38,574 nt of DNA from Funneliformis mosseae (taxonomy: Eukaryota > Glomeromycota > Glomeromycetes > Glomerales > Glomeraceae): contig CAJVPP010000246.1 of assembly GCA_910592005.1 (NCBI GenBank), forward strand, positions 1-38,574, read 5' to 3'. The position numbers and the translations under genes were made by a program. The notes beneath the pieces were generated by a model. The model had not been told where the DNA came from and made no database searches. It was given only the letters and a program-made list of their open reading frames with translations. Shown here in pieces: positions 24,155-36,873 of this stretch. How positions within the stretch are numbered: position 1 is the stretch's first letter; each line of letters begins with the position of its first letter.

Positions 24155-24361
24155 TTAAGTTTTCGGAAATCTTGTGTTTCCATTCTCAGAATATAACAAC
24201 AAATTTCCTAGGGGTTGACTCGTACAACAAAGTAAATACTGGGGATCCCAATATTTGGAACCGTCATTAAAAATTTTTAACCGGTTAACTAACCGTCTAA
24301 AAGTCAGTTGACCGGCTGTTTTTATTAATTTCCAAAAAATAATATAATCCTTTAAATCCAT
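24155..24361 (-). repeat. repeat fragment with ggttaact / ccggt words
   Basis: The segment around 24280-24318 is built of aaccggttaactaaccg and gtcagttgaccggc. A far more AT-rich relative made of cagt, gttaact and gattaat words lies at about 25895-26045. The frame is open for 68 codons here, but its composition follows the repeat rather than a protein, so I do not call a gene. Confidence 0.4.
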
Positions 24362-25894
24362 TATAAATGATTGATTTCTATTATTAAATATTCTTTTAAA
24401 AAATAAAACATTATTCCTTAAATGTAAAGATTTTCATCAAATTTATTAAAATTTTATGTAGAAAATATCTGTTTTAAAAATTAACTAATTTATCCAAGAA
24501 CAAAAGTTCAAATTTTTTTGATAAAATCATTTTCTTTATAAAAGCTAAATTTTGATATTTTTATTCTTTTTATATTATTAAAAATTGTTAGATATCTAAA
24601 TTATATATATTATTAATTTTTAAATATTAAATATTATATATATTTATAAAAATTATATCATCAAAATTAAATATTTTATATATTAAATAATATGATATAG
24701 GCAAAAAAGATTGATATATAAAATCATTACCTGATTTTCTTATTTGATATAAATCTATCATTTGATGTATACAAATTATATAAAGGTTAGATTGCATTCA
24801 AAGTTTAAATAACTTATAAACCTGAACCTTTTTTTTTACTTATAAATGACTTGATTATAAACAGAAAACTATTAAAATTTCAAATATAAAAAAAACCTAA
24901 ATCTATCAAAATAAGATTAATCATAATATTTCCATATTTTTATAAAGCATAATTGACTATATTACATGTAAATTGACAAATTACTAATTAAATTGTATTT
25001 TAACAAATGAATGTATTTTGATAGATATAATTATTTTATTAATAATTTATAATAAATATCAAACTGATGTAATAAAATTTTGATATTATCAAAATTAATT
25101 ATAAAGATTACCTCCTATAAAATCATATTCTTAAAAATTGAAAAAAATAATATAATTATAAAAAATATTATATAATATAACTAAAAAGAAGTTTTTATTA
25201 TAAGTTTATTAATAATTTTAACTAATAAATATATGTTTATAAGAAGAAATATTATTATATATAGGGTGATTATAAAGAGAGTTGACTGTATTATTATATC
25301 TGTAAATACTTTAAATATTTTACTTTTGACAAAAATATTACAATAAAAACTTAAGAAAACTAATTATAATTTATTAAAATAGCAGTTACTTTATTTGGAA
25401 AGATTGTTAGAAAAATCAGGTTTTAAGAATTTTTTTAATAATTTTTAATTTTTATTACATTTTAATTTAAAAAATAAAATAAAAAAATAATAAAATAAAA
25501 ATAATCAGAAAAAAAGTTTAAATAAGAAAGAATAAATAAATATTAAAGAAAAAATAATATATTATATAAATTACTAGCAAATATTACCTTTTATAATTAT
25601 TATTTATAAAGATAATAACAGTTATTGTAATTAGTCAAAATTGTTGACTTTCTAGTTAATAATAATATAATTAAACAGTTTGACTTATAGAAATTTTAAT
25701 TTAATCAAATATTATAACTTTAATTTTTGCTTTAATAATTCTAACATATCATTATTTTAAAATTATTTTATTATTTTTATTTAATAATATAACATTATTA
25801 CAGACTTTAAAAATTTCAAAATTTTAATTTATAGATAATTAAAAAAAAAATGTTGATTTGTTAATTTAATATAAGATATTTTTATTATTTAAAA

Positions 25895-26045
25895 TATGGA
25901 TGTTAAGTCTCAAGTCAGTCAAACAATCAGTCAGTTAAAATCAATCAAAATCAGTTAGTCAACTGATTAATCAGAAGTCTTTAACTAATTAATATCAGTT
26001 ACAGTTATGATTGATTATGATTAATCATGATTATAACCATTAGCA
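25895..26045. repeat. decayed relative of the 24.3-kb ggttaact repeat
   Basis: Rich in cagtca, tcagtta, gattaatca and related words, with alternating orientation (gtcagttaaaatc; gattatgattaatcatgatt). It is consistent with an older copy in which most C and G have been lost. Confidence 0.4.
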
Positions 26046-26390
26046 TTCCTAATTATTTATAATATTAAATTTGAAAATTTACAAAAAAATAAAGTTTTAA
26101 CTAGGCTAAAAGTTTTTTAATTAATTCATATTATTATTTACATTATATTATGAATTATATTTAAATGTAAAATTATAAATAATATATTCTCTAGAATGTA
26201 TTCTCTTAATGGTAAGGTTATTTTTAAATTCTTTTTTTTATATAAAATCTATTAATCAAAATACTTATATCAAAAGAGAGAAAATAAGCAAATACTAATA
26301 TTTGAAATAATATTTCTAAAGTTATTTAAAATTTTAAGCTATTTTAACAATATGATAATTTATAATTAAGATCTTTTTAATAATCTTTAT

Positions 26391-26565
26391 ACAGTTAACT
26401 CTTATTATAATAAACTCTATGTCTTAGACTTTAACTTTGCTATAAGATTATAGTGAAGATTTTAAGAGATTTAATTGGCCAATTTGCTATAACAAGAGTA
26501 TTTTTATTATATTTGTTCAAAAAATTCATTATATCAAGAGTTTGCTATATTAAGAGTTGACTATA
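26391..26565. mobile_element. miniature inverted-repeat element
   Basis: The left end acagttaactcttattata and the reverse complement of the right end (atagtcaactcttaatata) match over about 28 bp, with six differences, most of them transitions. The element is about 175 bp with no coding capacity. Related solo ends occur at 25262-25292 (gagagttgactgtat) and 27188-27210 (atcaactctctataaata). Confidence 0.6.
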
Positions 26566-26649
26566 CTATTATTAAAAAATACTATAGATCAGTAAAAATT
26601 CATATATATTATTAAAGATATTAGAAGTTTTATGAGTCATTTAAATAAA

Positions 26650-26820
26650 AAAGATAAAATTTAATAAAATTATATTAAAATTTATTAAAAATTTACAAAA
26701 TTCTAAAAGAAGTAAAATTATGTAAATATGAAATCATATTAAAACTTTAGTAAAAAATTAACAAAACTAAAGTTTAAATATTTTACCAAATTTTAGATAT
26801 GCAATCTTAGTTTTTATAAT
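26650..26820. repeat. dispersed repeat, heavily decayed copy
   Basis: Aligns with 12586-12776: gtaaaatttagcaaaatta corresponds to ataaaatttaataaaatta, and aaaccttagtaaaaaatta to aaactttagtaaaaaatta. There is a short gap in the middle. Confidence 0.7.
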
Positions 26821-29800
26821 ATTGAGTTAAATATTAAACTTAAAAAAGAATATATTAATTGTTTAACTGATGTTAATATTTTGAAAATTTCTAGTAAAAT
26901 AAAATTATATGAATTAATAAAATAAAATAAAGCAAATTTACCTTTTATATTTATTAAGATATCTAGAAAATATGATTACAATTTATTTTATACTTAACTT
27001 ATCATTATAAACTTTAATTTTCAAAAGAATTTAATTAATTATTAAAGTAAGATTGTCAAATCTAATTCTTACTCAAAATTTTTAATTATTAAAGATAAAT
27101 TATTACATATTTTTAATGAAAAATTATTATATAAGTTACTATTAGATTTTGAAAGAAACTTATATCATAATAAACTAAAAGTGATTACAATCAACTCTCT
27201 ATAAATACATTTTATATAAATACATACTCTGTTTAAATACACTATTTAGTTTAGTCTTAAGTTAAAAAATTAATACTAAATATACCTTTTTTTCTATATA
27301 TACATAATGTAACAGATTTTGATTTTATTTATATAAATATTTCTATATAAATACATTTATGTGATTTTATACAATTTTAATATAAGTTATATATAATAAA
27401 TTTTTTTAAAATTAATTATAAAGTAAATTTTTTAATAAAAAAATCAATTATTAAATAAATTATCTAATAAAGTTAATGAATACTCTTTAATAAAACAAAT
27501 GTTTTATATATAATAATAAATTATATTCATAATAATGCTATAATTTTTTATGTTATCAATATGCTTCTTAAAAAATTATATTAATTAATATTTAAAAATA
27601 TAAACTTTACATTTATACAAATAATTTTAAAAATATTATAATATTATATGAATTAGATTGAATAAAAATAAGAAGTTATGATTAATAAAAATACAATAAC
27701 TCAAATTTTTAAATAAAGAAAAAATAACTCTCTACTAAAATTATTTATTTAGATTAAAAATATTATAAATCTATTAGTTTTCTTAAACTTAAACTTGCTC
27801 TTAAAAAATTTGTATTAATTTATTAATATTAAACAATTTTAAGAAATGCAATTTTAATTAAAAAAAATTAAATTATTAGTAAATATATTAGGTATTCCTA
27901 AAAATAAGTTACAATTTTCTAATAAATGATTTTAAAATTTTAAAAAATATAATGAAATTTATTAATAAAAATTTTAAGAAGAAGTAGGATCTATTAATCA
28001 ATTTACTATTTTTAAAGTTTTATGTATAATACATGTAAAATATGTTAAATATTCTTTTAACAAATTTATAATATAGATGAAACTGAAATATTTTAAGTAA
28101 ATTATAATAGAAATCTAGTTAATTTTATATTTATAATTTTTAAAAATAGCAAGTTATAATGCTAATGTTTATATAATATTTGCTATAGTACCTATATTTA
28201 ATAAATTATTTTATAAATTTTAAATAATTTATTAAGAAATAATTTATTTAGCTTTTTATTTTAAATATTTATTATACAATTAATTATGATTGTATTTTAA
28301 TAAATCTAAATTAGTTTGATAATAATGATAATAAATAAAAATAAGGTGTTGTAATTAAAAAAATATCATAATTAAGTTGTAATTTATGATACAATTAAAT
28401 TACCTTATAGTGTAATTAAGTTGCAATTTAATTGAAATTTAAAAACAATTATGAAAAATATTTTTTTAAATTCTAAATCAATTGATTACATAATCTCTTT
28501 TATCTTCCTATATTACAAATATATTTATATGTAATTTTTCTAGCTTACTATTTTTAGTATTACTAATTTAACATATATATTTTTTATATTTAAAGTTTAT
28601 GTTAAAATTTTTCTTTTATATTATATCTGTATTCTGAGATTTATAAGTATTATTTTACATTTTTACTTTATTAAATTTGTTATTAATTATCATATTTTAA
28701 TCATATTAATATTATTATTCTAATTTTATGTAATAATATCAGTCAAACTTCTACTAATTATGTTAAATTATTCTTTTATATTATTTGAAAATATAATCTA
28801 AAAATAAGCTAATTTTTGTTAAAGAAGTTAAAACTTCAAATTATATATTTAAAATATTCTAAATTAAATTATCTTTATTAGTAATATTATTATTTAAATA
28901 GTATTTTTTATTTGCAATTTTTCTAATTTGTAACTTAAATTATTTAATCTTATTTTTAGCTTATATAGTTACTTTTTCTATAATAATAAATATATTTTTC
29001 TTTTTACTTTATATTTTATTAAGTATTTTAAAGATATTATTTAAGAAATACTATCTTATCTTCATAAACTAATATTATAGAATCTTACTAAAATATTATT
29101 TTATTTTATATATCTAATTCTTTATAAAAGTTTTAAATTTTATTAAAAATATTATTTGTAACTATATTATTAACAAATTTTTCGTATAATTTTTTATTAA
29201 TATAAAGAATTTTTAATATATACTGAATTCATATTAATTTCTATTATATAAATAAATTTAGATATTATTTAAAAATATTAACTTATAAAAGATTTATATT
29301 AGCCCTTAAACTATCAAAAATTATAAAAAAATTGTATAAAGTTTTATTAAATACTAAGTATAATTTTACTATTAATAAAGTATATAATTGGCTTAAAAAA
29401 TAATTAATATACTTAATATATTAATTCCATTATAACTATAATAATGAAATTAGTAGAAACTAATGAATCTGATAAAACTGATAAAACATTGAATATAATA
29501 TAGTTATTACTATTATTATTTTTATAATTATTTTTATTTATTTTATTTTTATTATTCACTCTTACCTTATAATAAATTACCAAAAATTGATTATCAAAAT
29601 TATTATATGATTAATTAAAAATTTAAGAATTGTTATTATTTTCTTTTTAAATATAGATATAATTACAAGTATTATAAATAAATACCAGCCTCATTTTCTA
29701 ATTTTTTAGTTATAAAAATGCTTAAAAAATAATTAACAAGTAAACAAAGAAAATAAATAATTAGTGCTTACCTTACTGATACTAAAATATTAAAAATTTC

Positions 29801-30439
29801 ATCTAATTTTAATATTCCTTCTTAACTATTTATGATATTGTTAATTGTTATAAAAAAAACTAGTTCTTTACATTCTAATAAATATTTTAATTGATTAAAT
29901 CATTATTTAATTACAAAAAACATTTTTATAAAAAATTATTTATAAAGATAAATTTGCTTCTCTTGATAAAATCACAAATTAGCTAAATAATAATTTTTCT
30001 ACTAATTAATATCATAATATTATTTGAAAATATTTATATGAAATAAAATTTAAAAATTGTATTTTAAGAAAAAAAATCTTTATTAACTCAAAAATACTAA
30101 ATTAATAGAAAACTAATTTAAAATAAAATATAATTAATAAGAGAAATGAAAATATATTGTATAATCTATTAAATCTAGATTTGCATATTTTAAGTTAGAT
30201 AATTATGTAAAAGTAAGGCATAGAGTTGATAAAGTTTATATTATAATTGTATATAATCTACATTAAAGTTTAGTGATAGATCAATGATTATTTTAGCTGA
30301 TATAGAGTTATATTTTAGTAATTATTAATAAAAATGTAAATTTAAATATATATGTTAATAGTCTAGCAAATAATTTAATACTATAGATTTATAATAATCC
30401 AAATATAATATTTTAACAGATTAGGCTTTATACCATATA

Positions 30440-31794
30440 CAGAGAGTAGACAAAAGTATTTGCATACTTTTTCACTCAATATAAAACTTCAAATAATTTT
30501 ACATTAACAATAAAAGGTTAATTAATATTTTTTTAAAGCTGATTAAGATCTAAATTTTGTACTAAATAACTAGTACTTAGTTGAGCCATCATTTACCACA
30601 ATCATAGCTTGAATTCATTGTGGCATACTATTGACTAGATTTTCAATAATATGCTTCAGAATTTCTTTCCATGCCTTTTTAACATATCAGTCAAGAATAG
30701 CAAGATTAGATGGAAGTTTTTTATAAGCTCAGATGGTTTTCTTGACTTCAGCCCAAAGATTCTCAATTAGATTAAGATTAGAACTTTGTGTTGGCCAAGA
30801 TAATGTATGAAGATTATTTTCCACTTGAAAAGACATTGCAACCTTTGATTTATGAGGTTGAGCATTATCTTTTTAAAACCAGCCATCATAATTTGGAAAA
30901 GATTTTCTCATGACTAGAACAACATATTTATGAAGAATGATAATATGTGAATTACCAGTTGCTGTTTCAGACAATAAAACAATTGGTCCTATACTTTTTC
31001 TTAAAAAGCAGTTCCAGTACATTCAACTAAGGCTATGTTTTACTGTAGCTATAATATAGGATAAAGTTCATTTATCCTTCAGTTCACGCTAAACTTTACT
31101 AGAGCAGCTTTGTTGAAATTGAAAGAATGTAGATTCATCACTTTACAAAACTTTCGACTAATCCACTTTAGTCTAGCTTTGATGTTCTAAATACCATTCA
31201 AGACGCATCTCAATATTTGCTGGTAAAATTAATAGTTTTTTTCTTGTAACACAATTTTTTAATCCAGCTGAATGGAGGGTTCATCTAATCATCTTGGTCA
31301 AAACATCTTGCTCAGTCTTTTTCTTCTAAAGCTGTTGTATTCCAGCTGCATATAGATGATGATTTTTAGTTTTATCATTCATCATGATTCATTTAAAGCA
31401 ATTTTATTATAGGATTGAAATTAAAGATAAATGTTCAAAATGATACATCAATTTGATTGATCCAGTATTATGATATTAAATAATAATGTCACAAACAGTT
31501 GACATTTCATATTCAACAGTGTTAGCAATGGACTAATAACTATCATCACATTGATAGCAATAAATTATGGCTCTGTATTATTCTGCAGTTAATTCTTTAG
31601 TTTTTAACATTTTTTTTATTTAGAGTTTTGGAAAAAAAAATTTATTAAAAAAAATAAATTGTTATTTTTTTATATTTATAATATAAATAATACTAACATG
31701 TTATATGATCGCAATTTATTATTGCAATTATATGACTTTTTTAGCATTAATTCACGTTTATAGGGGGTGTGCGAATACTTTTGTCCACTCTCTA
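30440..31794 (-). mobile_element. Tc1/mariner-type DNA transposon, nearly full length, inactivated
   Basis: The ends are inverted: cagagagtagacaaaagta at 30440 and, read in reverse complement at the right end, agagagtggacaaaagta. They are flanked on both sides by TA (30438-30439 and 31795-31796), the target duplication of this superfamily. The length is 1355 bp. A single transposase frame occupies most of the interior on the minus strand. CG dinucleotides survive here more than in the surrounding DNA, so the insertion is younger than its neighbours but already decayed. Confidence 0.92.
30570..31610 (-). pseudogene. Tc1-like DD34E transposase, many in-frame stops
   Basis: The frame from ATG 31610 to TAG 30572-30570 is 346 codons, the usual Tc1 transposase length, with no net frameshift. 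An N-terminal helix-turn-helix-like part (LKTKELTAE, CDDSY.SIANTVEYEM) is followed by the catalytic core: SDESTFF with Asp at 31139-31137, KDNAQPH with Asp at 30869-30867, and NLNLIENLW with Glu at 30764-30762. Exactly 34 codons separate the last two. At least a dozen in-frame stops interrupt it. Where the family residue is clear they fall at Trp (VW-type motifs before SDES and in KVWR), Gln or Arg codons, so all are explained by C-to-T or G-to-A changes. It cannot make an active enzyme as it stands. Confidence 0.9.
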
Positions 31795-31796
31795 TA

Positions 31797-32109
31797 TCTT
31801 TATATATAGTTTAGTAAATAAAAACTCATGGAATTTTAGTATTAGATTGAAAAGTGTAAAGTTCAAATCTAAACTCTATTGCATTAGTCAAAATCAAAAA
31901 AATTAAACATACAAAAATTAGCCTAAAATTAGTTTATAATTGGTAAATTATCAAAAATTAGCCTAGCCAATTGGTATACATTAAAAATTAGCCAAAATTT
32001 GACTAAAATTTGACTTATTTTATTTATAGCTGATAGACATACTTGTAATTAATTAATATATATAAAAAATTGGCTAAAATATATTTATCTTATTATAACT
32101 GATTAATAT
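31797..32109. other. AT-rich spacer with aaaattagcc words
   Basis: Between the Tc1 element and the T-rich array. The phrase aaaattagcc recurs at about 31915, 31954 and 31984, suggesting a short degenerate repeat. No gene is seen. Confidence 0.4.
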
Positions 32110-32530
32110 CTAATTGAAATAATTATATTATTATTTAAGTATAATAGTTTTATCATAACTAAGTTACAAAAGTTTTATAATACTTAATGTATAATAGTTT
32201 TATTGTATCTAAGATACAATGGTTTTATTATATTTAAGGTATAATAGTTTTATTATTTCTTAGGTATGATGATATTATCAACAATAGTTTTATTATTCTT
32301 AAGAAATAATAATTTTATCATTTTTTAGGAATAATACATTTATTATTTCTTAGGTATAATAATTCTTAAAGTATAATGGTTTTATTATTCTAAAAATGAT
32401 GATTTTATTTTTCTTAAAAAACAATAGTATACTCATCATTTCTTAGATATGATAGTATTATTATATCTAAAGTACAATAGTTTTATCATATCTAAGATAT
32501 AATAGTTTTATCATTCTATATGTATGATTA
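32110..32530. repeat. ~30-bp degenerate tandem repeat
   Basis: About a dozen imperfect units built on ataatagttttattat followed by tctaagg or tcttagg. A further unit or two reappear near 32730-32765. The array is non-coding. Confidence 0.75.
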
Positions 32531-32859
32531 TAGATGACTGCCAAAACCTTCTCAAAATAATTTTGTCATACCCTTTTTATGTTTTTAATATAGTTTTAAC
32601 AGTTTCAGCTTTTGTCATATCAAATGGATTTTATCGTATTCCTTATTATGATTTTAATATAGTTTCATCTAAGTTTTGATTGTTATTAAAAGAATTCATT
32701 CCTTATCTATAGGTTTGTTGGTATTATCATTTCTTAGATATAATAGTTTTATTATTCCTAAAAAATAATTTCAACTTAAACTTTATCTTTTTATCATCAT
32801 TTTCAAATTTTCTCTTTTTTATATGCTACCAAAATACTAAAAAAAATCATATATCAATT

Positions 32860-33630
32860 AATTAGTTAACTTTTTAAAATAATAACTTTTTTTACTTTTT
32901 ATAATAGAAATATACCTCTAACTATCAAAATTAGATGAAACTTAAATTGAATTTTAGTTAACTTTTCAAAATAATAAATTAATTTTTTTTACTTTTTATA
33001 ATAGAAATATATATTATATTATTAAATTAAATAAAAAAAAAGCTAAAATATAAATTAATTATAGTCAAATTTTTAAAATAATAAACTGATTTTTTTTATT
33101 CTTATAATAAAAATATACCTCTAACTATTAAAATTAGATAAAGAAAAAACTGAAATGTAAGTTAAATTTTAATTAATTTTTTAAAATAAACTGATTTTTA
33201 CTTTCTATAATAGAAATATGCCTCTAACTATCAAAATTGAATGAAACTTAAATAGAATTTTATAAATTAACCAGCCAACTTTTCAAAAAAATAAACTGAT
33301 TTTTTTACTTTCTATAATAGAAACATGTTTTTAACAATCAAGATTAGATAAAACTTAAGTTGAATTTTATTAATCAACCAGTTAATTTTTTAAAAAAATA
33401 AACTGATTTTATTTACTTTCTATAATAAAAATATACTTTTAACAATCAAGATCAAATGAAACTTAAATTGAATTTTATTAATTAACTAGCAACTTTTCAA
33501 AAAATAAACTAATTTTTTTACTTTTTATAATGAAAACATATCTCTAACTATTAAAATTAGACAAAACTTATTAATTAGCCAGTTAACTTTTATATAATGG
33601 ATTGATTTTTTTTACTTCTATAATAGAAAA
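32860..33630. repeat. satellite-like array, eight units of ~105 bp
   Basis: The anchor ataatagaaa (with variants) starts at 32901, 32998, 33104, 33207, 33314, 33422, 33527 and 33620. Spacings are 97, 106, 103, 107, 108, 105 and 93. Each unit reads, in order: ttactttttataatag, atataccttctaactatcaa-type, gatgaaacttaaattg, attaaccagttaactttt, aataaactgat. Divergence between units is moderate, so the array is old but still clearly tandem. Confidence 0.88.
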
Positions 33631-33639
33631 AAGGTAATT

Positions 33640-34260
33640 TCAAATAATTTAGTAAGAAAAAGTAGATTTTTATTGTTTATTATTTTATTTTATTATTTTT
33701 TCATATATTTAAATAATTTTTAAAGTTTTTATAAAGAAAATAGATCATATTTTCTTTTTTAAAAATAATAATATTATAATAATGAATATTTAGGACAATT
33801 TAAAAATTTTAGGAGGAAAATAGATTATATTTTATTATTATATTATTTTATATGTTTTTTTATTATTTTGCTTATGTATTTTAAATAGAAATTAATTAGT
33901 AAATTTTGGTAATATTTTTGTTATATTTTTACGAATTATATTAGGTTTTTATTATTAATAAATTTTATTTAATAAATTTAATAAATAAAATATATCAATT
34001 TTATATGTTTATTTGATTGAATTAATACTAAATTGAGGCTAATTTTAGGCTGATTTATGGTTGTTTAAGCTCTGAATTAATGCTAAATTAATACTAAATT
34101 GAGATCAATTTTAAGCTAATTTGATACTAAATTGAAGTCAATTTTAGGCAGATTTATAATTGTTTAAGTTTTGAATTAATACTAATTATTATGTCTGATC
34201 AGAGTCGATTAGCATTTATCAATATATATTTGCATGTTTGTATTAATTGAAAAATATGGT
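33640..34260. repeat. further short tandem repeats
   Basis: Two or three units around gaaaatagatcatattttctt (33735-33760 and 33818-33840). Then comes a duplicated block at 34020-34185 built on gaattaatactaaattga, caattttagg and gatttat.gttgtttaag. No coding capacity is seen. Confidence 0.55.
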
Positions 34261-34499
34261 AAATTAACCATAAATAATATACAAATCAGTTTAAAATCGG
34301 CCATCAGATTTTAGTTAATTTAGATTATTTTAATAAGTATTAAATTCTGATAGGATTATTTAAATTGTTAAATATGAAAAGGGAAACTTTTGCCTAAATT
34401 TAAATAAGAATTAATTAGAATTATACAAGAAGAATGAATAAATATAAATATAGAATTATTATATCATTTAATTTTAAGTATATTTATATATATTAAAGA

Positions 34500-34835
34500 T
34501 ATTATTAAAGTTAAAAATATACATTTTGTATTATTAAACTAGTATTTAATTAACCACCTTTTGCCACAATCATTATTTGAATTCATATTAACATATTAAT
34601 GACTAAATTTTTAATTACATATTTTAAATTGATTTTCATGTATTTTTAATATTTCTTTCAAGATCAGTAAAAGTGGATAGAACCAGTTTCAGCATATCCT
34701 TTCAATATATCATATATTATTATTTTGTCACATCTAACAGTTTCTATAATTTTACTATATAAATCACTATTTTTACAACAAAAATTATTATATCACATTG
34801 CTTTGCAATTAATTTATTATTTTTTCTCATTTTTG
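34500..34835 (-). mobile_element. internally deleted Tc1-like derivative, no recognised ends
   Basis: 34500-34670 aligns with the 3' part of the 30.4-kb element (ccacaatcat..ttgaattcat, gactaaatttt, atttctttc). 34715-34830 aligns with its 5' transposase part (gtcacat..aacagtttc, atatcacattg..gcaat). The sequence between is missing, leaving about 335 bp. Terminal inverted repeats could not be fixed with confidence. Confidence 0.6.
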
Positions 34836-35576
34836 TAATTATAACTGTAAATTGCAAAAAAGTGAAAAGGAATATTTGAAATTAAAATGCTATTTAAATC
34901 TAAATAAACAAATTAACAAATATAAATATATATAAATATTACCTATTATATATATTAATAACATTTTAAAAATAGTATTCAAAAACTTTTGATAATCTTC
35001 TATATTTTATATTAAAAATAATTTTTAATGTTACTGTAAATTTTTACTAATAATTTCTTAATTAATTATCATAATTTTATTTAACCTTTATATAAATTTA
35101 TTTTAAGTTACAAATCTCACATAATAATAGTAATTTAAATAATCAAAAATATAAAATTAGCTATAAATAGTATCAAAATTAATTTTCCTAATTTTTAGCA
35201 ATTAGATTGTTTTAATTAATAGAAATAATCATTTTATAAAATTATGATTAATAATATCATAAGTAATTAAATTGATACAATAAGAAATACAATATATATT
35301 TAAATATTTATTATTAATAATTTTTCTTATTTTTAATATTTAGTTTATTATTAGATATTATAGTTAAAATTTAATCAGATTCTTATTTTTTAATTATTTC
35401 TTTAATTTTATTAACTAAATACTCTCTTATATATGAATATTTTAATAATTCTGATAATTAATATAAATATTTTTCATGTTAGTATAAAAATAATAATATT
35501 TTAAATAGTCTGATAATATTTTAAAGTCTATATATTTAAAGTTTTAAAATTTAAAAATCAAAAATAAATAAATATA

Positions 35577-36137
35577 GAAAGTTGTCAAAAGTTTCTGACT
35601 TATTTTGACTTAATTTTAATAAATATTTAGTAAATTTTTTAATTAAATTTTAAAAATTTTAAATGATTTATTAAAATTAACATATAAAATATCTTTCATA
35701 CTATTAATTAATACTCAGTCGAACTTCTATTTGCTTCAATTACAACTTGAATTTGTTGTAACATACTATTGACCAAATTTTTGATAATATATATAAAAAT
35801 TTCTTTCCTTAACTTTTTAATATACAGCAATGTTAAAAGAATTTTTTTCCTATTACAGATACTTTTTTAATATTAGCTTACAGATTTTTAATCAGACTAA
35901 TATCTGAATTTGAGTAAATTATGAAAAAATATGTATATCATTTTTTGCATAAAAATTCTTCACCTGTTTCATTTTATAAAGCTGAGTATTATTTCCTAAA
36001 AACTACCATTACTATTTTGAAATGCATTTTTAAAATATAAATTATATAAATAAGATTTAAAATATTATATGATTATAGAATTGCTAAGTTACATAAAATA
36101 TTAATTCGCATGTATTTAGAAACTTTTGGCAATTTTT
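35577..36137 (-). mobile_element. deleted Tc1-like element with inverted ends
   Basis: The left end gaaagttgtcaaaagtttct and the reverse complement of the right end (aaaaattgccaaaagtttct) match closely and are flanked by TA. The element is 561 bp. Inside, 35700-36030 resembles the C-terminal half of the 30.4-kb transposase (ttgcttcaattacaacttga, gttgtaacatactattgacc, gagtattatttcctaa). It is therefore a non-autonomous deletion product of a related but distinct Tc1 family. Confidence 0.7.
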
Positions 36138-36873
36138 TATATATAAATTAATATAAATATTATGATTTAAATAACTTTTATTAGAAATTATAATTAATTA
36201 TTTACTTATAAGAATTAAATTAAAATTATTTTATATATTATTTTATATATTTTAATTTATATTATATAATTTATATTCTAAATATGATTAGATAAAATTC
36301 ATATATTAAAAAATTATATCTAATATTAGATTTTTTAACTAAATCTATAAAATAAAAAATATTTAACAATTCAAAATAAAATGCTATAAGTAATAAAATC
36401 TTTCTTAAAATATGATTTATTTTATTAATTTTTGTATTAAAAAGTTTAGTATATTCTAAAATAATATTATATTTATTAGTTTATCTTTTAATTTTTTTCT
36501 CTTTAAAATAAGTTTATGTGATAAAACTTTTTATATAAAATAAAACTAAACTATTTAAATAATAATTTGTTATATTTTTATTCTAACATAAGTATTTCAA
36601 TATATTTTCATTTTAATAAATAATATTTAAATTTAAATTTAAATTTTGGTAGTCTTTATATTGTTTTTATTAAAGTAAAGCTATATAGTTTTTAAATAAT
36701 AAATAGCTTTATTTTTTTAAAAATTTTATTACTAATATTAAAAATTATTTTATTAGATAAATTTATTATTAATTAATAGTAAAGATTAATTTTCTCATTT
36801 TATTTAATTAAATATCTAAATTTAACTTTTTGAATTTTAAATAAATTTTAGTAATATATAATATATGAGAGTA
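36138..36873. other. AT-rich, no structure recognised
   Basis: No open frame of note and no identified repeat. Composition is the same as the rest of the compartment. Confidence 0.5.

Larger units (their letters stand above)
24362..30439. other. extremely AT-rich, gene-free compartment (left part)
   Basis: Almost no long open frames on either strand, CG dinucleotides are rare, and some lines have fewer than one in ten G or C. It is made of decayed repeats. Identified pieces are listed separately; the rest has no recognisable structure. Confidence 0.8.

Noticed and set aside
32110..33630. CRISPR-like array
   Set aside because: The repeats are directly tandem without unique spacers, are diverged, and the context is eukaryotic with introns.
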